Assembly (NCBI GenBank): GCA_947303825.1
Contig: CAMYZK010000081.1
Coordinates: 1 to 9,182, forward strand
DNA length: 9,182 nt
DNA from: an uncultured Prevotella sp.
GTDB taxonomy: Bacteria > Bacteroidota > Bacteroidia > Bacteroidales > Bacteroidaceae
Reading direction: 5' to 3'
Of the stretch, positions 1 to 4,989 are shown piece by piece. Positions within the stretch are counted from its first letter, which is position 1; each line of letters opens with the position of its first letter. Made by a program: the position numbers and the translations under genes. Below the pieces are notes generated by a model that searched no databases, was not told the origin of the DNA, and saw only the letters and a list, made by a program, of their open reading frames with translations.

Positions 1-75
1 TCTCCAGAGGGGCTTGATAAGGATAGCCAGCCATACAGCTACCCCAAAGGGGTTGTGAAATGGCTGGTAAGATGA
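1..75 (+). CDS. Possible C-terminal end of an unidentified protein (5' end outside window)
   Basis: Read in frame 1 from the first base, the plus strand stays open for 24 codons and ends in TGA at 73-75. The encoded tail contains LDKDSQPYSYPKG and ends VVKWLVR, which looks like ordinary protein sequence, but I do not recognise the family. The opposite strand is also open here (135 down to 1) but has no ATG, GTG or TTG start, so the plus reading is preferred. The same bases form a nested inverted repeat (27-67), so a structured RNA is an alternative. Confidence is low because the sequence is so short. Confidence 0.35.
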   Translation, partial: SPEGLDKDSQPYSYPKGVVKWLVR

Positions 76-656
76 CAGCGCGGGAAAGCCTGCCAGGGAA
101 CAGAAAATAAATCCTTCACCATAAAGCTCTGATATTTATATAGTTATCCTCATTGTAAAGGATTGTTTCATTTCGTCCTATTAGTTAAAAACAAAAAAGT
201 ATTCGTTTGTTTGGATATAAAGTTTTCTATTTCAAAGGAATTTGCACAATGCCCATGGGAGCAGTGCGACGGCAAATAATATTGACAATGAAAGAACTGA
301 AAGGAACAAAGACCAAAAATAGGAGACTATGCGTTTTCTTTTTGCACTAGTTTAGCCACTGTGTCCATCCCCAATAGTGTTAGTAACATAGGAGCGCGTG
401 CATTTTCTTTCCAAACCGCCAAACTTATGGGAATAATTCTGTGATGGCATTTTCAGGCTTAAGATTCGGCTTAAGTTTCTGATAAGCCAAATGCTCATCG
501 CCAGAGACGAGGTAGATGAGCAACAATAGGCAAAGCCGTACTTGGGATGCCCCACGGTTTTGCTACAGTTCACAAAAAAGGTGGCGGAAAAATACAAAAA
601 TAAGTTAAATAATAAAGATTTTCGCCTTGAAATTCTCTTTTGTTAATACTTATGTG
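76..656. other. Gene-poor intergenic stretch upstream of the SRP RNA unit
   Basis: No convincing intact gene is visible in these roughly 580 bases. Base composition becomes AT-rich around 110-240 and 590-655, as expected of intergenic DNA. An AGGAG at 321-325 precedes an ATG at 329, but that frame stops after eight codons (MRFLFALV). On the minus strand between 562 and 327 two adjacent frames give protein-like peptides but neither has a start, so a decayed gene remnant is possible and unproven. I see no RNA gene or repeat array here. Confidence 0.5.
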
Positions 657-664
657 TAACTTTG
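657..664 (+). promoter_or_regulatory. -7 promoter box of the SRP RNA/tRNA-Thr unit
   Basis: TAACTTTG matches the Bacteroidota -7 consensus TAnnTTTG. No good -33 TTTG lies 19-21 bp upstream; the nearest TTTTG (638-642) is only 14 bp away. The box runs into an 18-nt block (660-677) that is identical to the start-site region of the tRNA-Met gene on the other strand at 8310-8327. Transcription would be expected to begin near 670, leaving a leader of about 50 nt before the SRP RNA. Confidence 0.6.
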
Positions 665-723
665 CACCCGCAAAACGGCAAGGGCGACACAGTGCATGCT
701 GTGAAAGCTGCCGCAGCAGATAC

Positions 724-821
724 GGGCAAGTCCTGTACGGCCAGCTCCTGAGGAATCCTCCAGGACGGGAACGTAGCAAAGGCACTTGGTTGTAGCGGCG
801 CGATGCAGACCGCTTGCCCAC
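724..821 (+). ncRNA. ffs: SRP RNA, small bacterial type (4.5S-like)
   Basis: This is the RNA core of the signal recognition particle, which binds Ffh and targets ribosomes making membrane proteins to the inner membrane. The diagnostic domain IV is complete: CAGG, then a three-pair stem ACG (765-767) with CGU (772-774) closed by a GGAA tetraloop (768-771), then AGCAAAGG. Outer helices can be paired by hand: 724-730 with 813-819 (GGGCAAG/CUUGCCC), 733-737 with 804-808, 740-746 with 794-799 (one bulged A), and 757-759 with 780-782. The result is one rod of about 98 nt, the size expected of small-type SRP RNA without an Alu domain. The exact 5' end is uncertain because the promoter lies about 60 nt upstream. 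tRNA-Thr follows almost immediately. Confidence 0.9.
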
Positions 822-823
822 CC

Positions 824-897
824 GCCTCTTTAGCTCAGTTGGCCAGAGCACGTGATTTGTAATCTCGGGGTCGTTGGTTCGAATCCGACAAGAGGCT
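824..897 (+). tRNA. tRNA-Thr (anticodon UGU)
   Basis: The cloverleaf is complete. The acceptor stem is GCCTCTT (824-830) with AAGAGGC (890-896), the D-stem GCTC/GAGC, and the T-arm GTTGG-TTCGAAT-CCGAC. The anticodon arm is CGTGA-TTTGTAA-TCTCG with one U-U mismatch, and the anticodon TGT at 858-860 reads ACA codons. The discriminator is T897 and no CCA is encoded, so the CCA would be added by nucleotidyltransferase. The gene starts 2 nt after the SRP RNA and is followed by an intrinsic terminator, so the two RNAs probably share one precursor. Confidence 0.95.
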
Positions 898-906
898 CAG
901 CAGAAG

Positions 907-944
907 CGCAAGACAACGTTCAACACGAAGTCTTGCGTTTTTTT
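907..944 (+). terminator. Rho-independent terminator of the SRP RNA/tRNA-Thr unit
   Basis: A perfect 8-bp stem, CGCAAGAC (907-914) with GTCTTGCG (930-937), encloses a 15-nt loop and is followed at once by seven T residues (938-944). It lies 10 nt after the tRNA and only 12 nt before the Shine-Dalgarno of the ABC ATPase gene, so any readthrough would reach that gene directly. Confidence 0.85.
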
Positions 945-968
945 ACTAGAAGAATTAGGAGCACCACG

Positions 969-1757
969 ATGATAGAGGTAAAGAACCTGTATAAGAGTTT
1001 TGAAGACCTTTCTGCCGACGGCCACCTGCTGGGGGTTAAAGAAGTGCTGAAAGACATCAGTACCGTCTTTGAAGATGGTGTGACAAACCTTATTATAGGC
1101 CAGAGCGGTTCTGGAAAGACTGTGCTGATGAAGAACCTGGTGGGTCTGCTGGAACCCACCAGCGGACAGGTGCTCTACGACGGCCGTGACTTCATGCAGA
1201 TGTCGAAGAAGGAAAAGGTGCTGATGCGTCGCGAGATGGGCATGATATTCCAGGGTGCCGCCTTGTTCGACTCTATGACCGTACTGGAAAACGTGATGTT
1301 CCCACTCGACATGTTTGCAAGCATGACGCAGAGAGAGAGGCAGCGCAGGGCCAAGGAATGCCTTGCCAGGGTTAACCTGGAGGATGCCGACCAGAAATAT
1401 CCGGGCGAGATAAGCGGAGGCATGCAGAAGCGCGTGGCCATTGCGAGAGCAATTGCCTTGCAGCCGAAGTACCTCTTCTGCGACGAGCCCAACTCAGGTC
1501 TTGACCCAAAGACATCGCTTGTAATAGACCAGCTGCTGCACAGCATCACCCATGAGTATAAGATGACAACCATAATAAATACCCACGACATGAACTCTGT
1601 CATGGGCATAGGAGAGAACATCATCTTCATCTGCGAGGGTCACAAGGAGTGGCAGGGACAGTCGGCCGACATAATGGGAAGCACAAACAAACGGCTCACC
1701 GACTTCATCTTTGCCAGCGACCTGCTGAAAGAGATGCGCCAGGCACTTATGAGTTAA
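969..1757 (+). CDS. MlaF-like ABC transporter ATP-binding protein
   Basis: This 262-residue cytoplasmic ATPase most resembles the MlaF/Ttg2A group, which powers MCE-type phospholipid (or other hydrophobic substrate) transport across the envelope together with an MlaE permease and an MlaD-type MCE protein. Visible motifs are Walker A GQSGSGKT (44-51), Q-loop Q95, the signature ISGGMQKR (148-155) whose SGGMxxR form is typical of MlaF, Walker B YLFCDEP (168-174) with catalytic E173, D-loop SGLD (176-179) and H-loop H206 in NTHD. The ATG at 969 is chosen because AGGAG lies at 957-961 and the protein begins with a canonical ABC strand (MIEVKNLYKSF); the frame is open upstream only because it runs into the tRNA. 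No permease or MCE gene adjoins it here, which is unusual. Its stop codon lies inside a heptamer repeat (1752-1776). Confidence 0.9.
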   Translation: MIEVKNLYKSFEDLSADGHLLGVKEVLKDISTVFEDGVTNLIIGQSGSGKTVLMKNLVGLLEPTSGQVLYDGRDFMQMSKKEKVLMRREMGMIFQGAALFDSMTVLENVMFPLDMFASMTQRERQRRAKECLARVNLEDADQKYPGEISGGMQKRVAIARAIALQPKYLFCDEPNSGLDPKTSLVIDQLLHSITHEYKMTTIINTHDMNSVMGIGENIIFICEGHKEWQGQSADIMGSTNKRLTDFIFASDLLKEMRQALMS

Positions 1758-1776
1758 GAATTAAGAATTAGGAGTT
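1752..1776 (+). repeat. AGTTAAG-type heptamer tandem repeat at the end of the ABC gene
   Basis: The units are AGTTAAG (1752-1758), AATTAAG (1759-1765) and AATTAGG (1766-1772), followed by AGTT. The stop codon TAA (1755-1757) lies in the first unit. The same heptamer recurs at 6730-6743, also at a gene's 3' end, and a single AATTAGG copy (953-959) contributes to the Shine-Dalgarno of the ABC gene. Confidence 0.6.
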
Positions 1777-1787
1777 CTTCGCAGAGC
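1773..1787 (+). repeat. 15-nt dispersed repeat, copy 1 (inverted copy at 8142-8156)
   Basis: AGTTCTTCGCAGAGC here is the exact reverse complement of GCTCTGCGAAGAACT at 8142-8156. Flanking bases are also partly alike (CGTTTC versus CGCTTT on the outer side). Both copies lie just after the last gene of a plus-strand unit. This copy overlaps a small hairpin, TTCGC-AGA-GCGAA (1778-1790). It may be a family of intergenic palindromic elements, but only two copies are visible. Confidence 0.5.
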
Positions 1788-1828
1788 GAAACGGGACGCA
1801 AGGAAGCGTAGCGACTAAAAGAAATCCT

Positions 1829-2659
1829 TCAATTCTTTAATTTTTCTAGTTCTTCAATTTTTTTATCTAGCATCTGAAAACGGTAAAAAAAGCCGTTGTC
1901 ATCGTCATCGTCTTCACTGTCGTCTTTGTCAGCTTTCTTCTTGTCTTCTTTGTCAGTTTTCTTCTTGGTGACAGGCTTTTTCACTTCCTCTTCTTCACTG
2001 TCATCGTCGTCGTCGCTTACAGTAGTAACAGCGGGACGTGTAACCTTGTCGGTAAGGAAATAATGCAGTCCAAAACCAATGACTCCCAGCAGGAACACCA
2101 GAAGCATCATGCGCCATGCCAGTGCCTTGCCACTTATGGGCGTAGTGTCGGTGCTCTTCTTCTTTGTCTTCTTGGCTTTCCCCCCACGGGCAACTGTGGC
2201 TGGAAGGCTCGTCGCCGACTCCCAATTCCTTTCCTGATGTGACGGACCGAGAGGCTCCATTGGTGACAGTTGCTCCGGCTCTATGGGGGTGATAGGCTCA
2301 ACAGGTGGCAGAGGCTCCTGCTCTACAGGGGTAATCGGCTCCATAGGTGGCAGTGGCTCCGACTCTACGGGGGTGATAGGCTCCATAGGCGGCAGTGGCT
2401 CCGGCTCTACGTGGGGAGTCGATTCTGCTGGAGACTGAGGCCGCTGGGGTATTGGCACCGACGGCTCGGTGGCCACCATCGGCGATGTGTCAGGCTGACG
2501 GTTAAGTAAATATGTAGGCTGTGACTCCAAAGGAATGACAGGTGCAAACGGCAGCCTTTGCGACAGCACCACCAGCTTGCCACAATATTGGCACGTAGTC
2601 TTGAAGGGCTGCACGTCATGTCCGCAATGCGGGCATATCTGTATCCTGTCTTCCGTCAT
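1829..2659 (-). CDS. Zinc-ribbon, proline-repeat, single-pass membrane protein of unknown function
   Basis: This 276-residue protein has a clear modular layout. The N-terminus carries a zinc ribbon with C9-x2-C12 and C23-x2-C26. A proline-rich stretch follows, including four tandem 14-residue units (84-139, core EPLPPMEPITP). Next come a basic patch (KAKKTKKK, about 161-168), one transmembrane helix (about 184-202), and a strongly charged tail with Asp/Glu runs (216-225, 248-254) and Lys blocks, ending in a short helical segment (about 264-276). The basic patch before the helix suggests the zinc ribbon faces the cytoplasm and the acidic tail the periplasm; this is inference. It is last in the der operon, 10 nt after the lipoprotein gene. 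I do not recognise a named family; bacterial zinc-ribbon membrane proteins of this design are usually uncharacterised. The charged low-complexity tail may be disordered. Confidence 0.85.
   Translation of the reverse strand: MTEDRIQICPHCGHDVQPFKTTCQYCGKLVVLSQRLPFAPVIPLESQPTYLLNRQPDTSPMVATEPSVPIPQRPQSPAESTPHVEPEPLPPMEPITPVESEPLPPMEPITPVEQEPLPPVEPITPIEPEQLSPMEPLGPSHQERNWESATSLPATVARGGKAKKTKKKSTDTTPISGKALAWRMMLLVFLLGVIGFGLHYFLTDKVTRPAVTTVSDDDDDSEEEEVKKPVTKKKTDKEDKKKADKDDSEDDDDDNGFFYRFQMLDKKIEELEKLKN
2243..2410 (-). repeat. Four 42-bp tandem repeats encoding the PLPPMEPITP region
   Basis: Four in-frame 42-bp units encode VEPEPLPPMEPITP and three variants (VESEPLPPMEPITP, VEQEPLPPVEPITP, IEPEQLSPMEPLGP). 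Identity falls toward the fourth unit, which suggests that the first three expanded most recently. Copy number could vary between strains by recombination or slippage. It is a coding repeat with no spacers, so not a CRISPR array. Confidence 0.85.
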
Positions 2660-2669
2660 TTCACATCAG

Positions 2670-3122
2670 CTATTTTATCTTCCACTCACCATTGCTCTTT
2701 ACCATAGGAACCACTATCTCCTCAGAGGTTCCATTGCCGTAGGAAAGCAGAAGGTTCACCTTTACCATCTGGAGCGACTCGTCTTTCTCGGCATTAACCA
2801 CGCTGACGGCCTTCACCCCCTGGCGTGTGGTGTCTACATGCTCCACGTGCCTGCGGTAGTTGAGCAGCATCTGGTCGTGGTATCCTCCTGTAAACTTCGA
2901 CGAGTGTGCGCACAAGTCCAGGAACCTTCCGGTCTGGCCTCTATACAAAGCCTTGTATGCCTCCAATGCCACAGCTGCGGCATCCTCTGCCGAGGTGTCT
3001 ACAGTCTCGGCCTTGGTGTCAACCCTCTCTTCTGTCTTGGCAGAGCATCCGGCCATTAGCAGAGCCACCATAGCAAAGCCGGCCATTGCCTGCAGCATGA
3101 TTATTCTTCTGATATGTGGCAT
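2670..3122 (-). CDS. Small lipoprotein, possibly NTF2-like/DUF4878-like
   Basis: This 150-residue product has a lipoprotein signal peptide: a basic start (MPHIRR), a hydrophobic stretch, and lipobox L22-M-A-G-C26, with C26 the predicted lipidated residue. The mature part begins with a charged linker. A domain of about 100 residues follows, with helices (AAVALEAYKALYRGQ, then RFLDLC) and a strand-rich second half ending NGEWKIK. That order, and the closing G-x-W-K-I, resembles NTF2-like lipoproteins such as DUF4878, but the match is only by eye. The ATG at 3122 sits 1 nt after the Der stop (TGA-T-ATG), suggesting translational coupling; an in-frame ATG at 3098 would also leave a working signal peptide. 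Longer starts would overlap der and put charged residues before the signal. Function is unknown. Confidence 0.8.
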   Translation of the reverse strand: MPHIRRIIMLQAMAGFAMVALLMAGCSAKTEERVDTKAETVDTSAEDAAAVALEAYKALYRGQTGRFLDLCAHSSKFTGGYHDQMLLNYRRHVEHVDTTRQGVKAVSVVNAEKDESLQMVKVNLLLSYGNGTSEEIVVPMVKSNGEWKIK

Positions 3123-3123
3123 A

Positions 3124-4437
3124 TCACTTCTGTCTGACAAAAACATTAATTGGCGTTCCTGTAAGTGTCCAGTTCTCACGTATCTTATTCTCTAGGAAAC
3201 GTTTGTAAGGCTCCTTGACATACTGTGGCAGGTTGGCATAGAAGATAAATGTCGGTATCTGGGTGTCGGGCACCTGAGACACATACTTTATCTTTATGTA
3301 CTTACCCTTTATGCTTGGCGGCGGAGTGGCCTCAATGAGGGGAAGCATCACCTCGTTGAGCTTTGTGGTGCCTATGCGCTGCTTACGGTTCAGGTAGACC
3401 TGCTTGGCTGTCTCAAGCACCTTGAAGATGCGCTGCTTGGTAAGAGCCGAGGCAAAGATGATGGGGAAGTCGCGGAAGGGAGCCATACGCTCGCGGATGG
3501 CGTTCTCGAAAGTGTCGATAACTATCTGTGTCTTCTCTTCAACCATATCCCATTTGTTCACGACGACGACCAACGACTTGTTGTTCTTCTGTATCAGCTG
3601 GAAGATATTCATGTCCTGACCTTCTATGCCACGAGTTGCATCAATCATCAGGATACACACATCGCTGTTCTCTATGGCGCGTATGGAGCGCATCACCGAG
3701 TAGAACTCCAGGTCTTCGGTTACCTTGTTCTTACGCCGTATGCCAGCAGTGTCAACGAGGTAGAAGTCGAAGCCGAACTTGTCGTAACGGGTATAGATGC
3801 TGTCGCGCGTGGTGCCGGCAATGTCGGTAACAATGTGCCGATCCTCGCCTATGAACGCGTTGATGAGACTCGACTTACCCACATTGGGACGCCCTACTAC
3901 GGCAAAGCGCGGTATACCCTCCTCCAATCCTTCGTCTTGCTTTTCAGGCAACATCTCCAATATCTTGTCGAGCAGGTCGCCGGTTCCGCTGCCCGTGGCG
4001 GCACTGATGCAGTAAGGATCGCCCAGTCCAAGCTTGAAGAACTCGTACTGTCCGTAGAGGTCTTTGTTGTCGTCGGCTTTGTTGGCAACAAGTATGACGG
4101 GCAGCTTCGAGCGCCGCAGAATCAGTGCCACGTCCTCATCCCAGTCGGTGACACCGTTCCTGATGTCACAGAGGAACAGCACCAGGTCGGCCTCCTCGGT
4201 AGCAATGATCACCTGCTTGCGTATCTCCTCCTCGAAGATGTCGTCGCTGTTCACCACCCATCCGCCGGTATCCACTACCGAGAACTCACGACCGTTCCAG
4301 TCGCACTTGCCATACTGACGGTCGCGCGTAGTACCGGCTTCATCACTGACAATAGCCTGTCGGCTCTTGGTGAGGCGGTTGAAAAGTGTGGACTTTCCCA
4401 CATTAGGGCGTCCAACGATGGCTACTAGATTTGGCAT
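3124..4437 (-). CDS. der: Ribosome biogenesis GTPase Der (EngA)
   Basis: Der is an essential double-GTPase that acts late in 50S ribosomal subunit assembly. The 437-residue product has two complete G domains and a C-terminal KH-like domain, the full family architecture. In the first G domain GRPNVGKS is at 9-16, DTGG at 56-59, NKAD at 119-122 and SAA at 145-147. In the second, GRPNVGKS is at 182-189, GTT at 208-210, DTAG at 229-232, NKWD at 294-297 and SAL at 330-332. The KH-like domain covers about 352-437. The start at 4437 ([12 protein letters not shown]) is the canonical one; an ATG nine codons upstream would overlap the preceding gene. No strong Shine-Dalgarno is visible. It is second in a four-gene operon and directly coupled to the lipoprotein gene downstream. 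Nothing looks broken. Confidence 0.97.
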   Translation of the reverse strand: MPNLVAIVGRPNVGKSTLFNRLTKSRQAIVSDEAGTTRDRQYGKCDWNGREFSVVDTGGWVVNSDDIFEEEIRKQVIIATEEADLVLFLCDIRNGVTDWDEDVALILRRSKLPVILVANKADDNKDLYGQYEFFKLGLGDPYCISAATGSGTGDLLDKILEMLPEKQDEGLEEGIPRFAVVGRPNVGKSSLINAFIGEDRHIVTDIAGTTRDSIYTRYDKFGFDFYLVDTAGIRRKNKVTEDLEFYSVMRSIRAIENSDVCILMIDATRGIEGQDMNIFQLIQKNNKSLVVVVNKWDMVEEKTQIVIDTFENAIRERMAPFRDFPIIFASALTKQRIFKVLETAKQVYLNRKQRIGTTKLNEVMLPLIEATPPPSIKGKYIKIKYVSQVPDTQIPTFIFYANLPQYVKEPYKRFLENKIRENWTLTGTPINVFVRQK

Positions 4438-4454
4438 GTCTATTCTTTTGTTGT

Positions 4455-4844
4455 CTAATCCCAATTTTGATGGAGGTTGAACTTATATTTCTTACCCTCA
4501 CTGTTGGTGAAGGTTCCATGGAATCCGTCGCCACGGAATTCAACAATGCCGTTGAACGTGCCACTGTGCTTGCCGCTGGGAGCATACTCGTAGAGCACCA
4601 CTCTGTTGTAGCCATGAGGGTCGCCCATGTTCGACTTCTCTACCAGTTTGAAGTGGGTATTTGGGCGGTCGTTATAATAGTAGTAGCCCACCTTCTTATT
4701 TGTGCCGGCACCGAAGTCGGTAAACACCAAGGTCACGTTGTATGGCCCTATCTTTCCCTGATAAATCCAGTCACCGGTAGGCTCTGCAACTGCTGCCAGT
4801 GGCAACAGCATCATGACTAGAAATAAAAAAAACTTTGTTTTCAT
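4455..4844 (-). CDS. Small secreted beta-rich protein of unknown function
   Basis: This 129-residue protein starts with a signal peptide (KTKFF followed by a Leu/Met/Val/Ala core) with likely cleavage after AVA at 20, so it should be exported. No lipobox cysteine is present. The mature part is built of short strands: [12 protein letters not shown] (30-41), [11 protein letters not shown] (51-61), HFKLVE (64-69), VVLYEY (82-87), SGTFNGIV (94-101), [17 protein letters not shown] (108-124). The pattern of an IG strand, a GYYYY strand, then LYEY, GTFNG and a closing G-T-F/W-x(n)-GKK-F-L recurs in unnamed periplasmic proteins with a lipocalin- or MORN-like look, but I cannot name a Pfam family. The ATG at 4844 gives the cleaner signal peptide; one five codons upstream is possible. 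It is first in the der operon, 17 nt ahead of der, and divergent from the YARHG gene. Confidence 0.75.
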   Translation of the reverse strand: MKTKFFLFLVMMLLPLAAVAEPTGDWIYQGKIGPYNVTLVFTDFGAGTNKKVGYYYYNDRPNTHFKLVEKSNMGDPHGYNRVVLYEYAPSGKHSGTFNGIVEFRGDGFHGTFTNSEGKKYKFNLHQNWD

Positions 4845-4901
4845 AGTTGCAAAATCCATTAAATATTACTGTCTTTCGTCCGCAAGGGCACAATTTGGGT
4901 G

Positions 4902-4909
4902 CAAAGATA
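4902..4909 (-). promoter_or_regulatory. -7 promoter box of the minus-strand der operon
   Basis: On the minus strand the sequence reads TATCTTTG, a match to the Bacteroidota -7 consensus TAnnTTTG, 57 nt before the first gene of the operon. No clear -33 TTTG lies 19-21 bp upstream; only AT-rich DNA is there. The bases after it (CACCC) match the start of the block seen at the SRP RNA and tRNA-Met promoters. Confidence 0.55.
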
Positions 4910-4931
4910 CAAAAATTATTGTAAAAAATAC

Positions 4932-4960
4932 ATTGGAATATATTTTTTTTCGTACCTTTG
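4932..4960 (+). promoter_or_regulatory. Promoter of the plus-strand YARHG-Nudix-epimerase operon
   Basis: TACCTTTG (4953-4960) is an excellent -7 box, 29 nt before the ATG at 4990. ATTG at 4932-4935 may serve as -33 with a 17-bp gap, slightly short of the usual 19-21. It is divergent from the der-operon -7 box, with 43 bp between the two boxes, so the two promoters could share regulatory sites or compete for polymerase. Confidence 0.65.
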
Positions 4961-4989
4961 CGCCAATATTTTCCATAAACAACAAAACC

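Noticed and set aside
1..135. Minus-strand open frame with a hydrophobic-looking peptide running off the left edge
   Set aside because: It is bounded by a stop at 136-138 and contains no ATG, GTG or TTG start, so it cannot be a gene start; at best a remnant.
329..355. AGGAG followed by an eight-codon ATG frame (MRFLFALV)
   Set aside because: Spacing between AGGAG and ATG is only 3 nt and the frame stops at once; no evidence of a leader-peptide function.
852..968. Longer N-terminus for the ABC ATPase starting inside tRNA-Thr
   Set aside because: The extra codons translate the tRNA and terminator; the ATG at 969 has its own AGGAG and starts a canonical ABC domain.
2243..2410. Tandem repeats as a CRISPR array
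   Set aside because: Units are contiguous 42-bp coding repeats with no spacers, and they keep the frame of the membrane protein.
2535..3059. 174-codon plus-strand frame across the lipoprotein and zinc-ribbon genes
   Set aside because: It crosses two genes with clear lipobox and zinc-ribbon signatures on the minus strand and has no domain of its own.
3835..4428. 197-codon open frame antisense to der
   Set aside because: Der is intact and canonical on the other strand, so this frame is a by-product of its codon usage.
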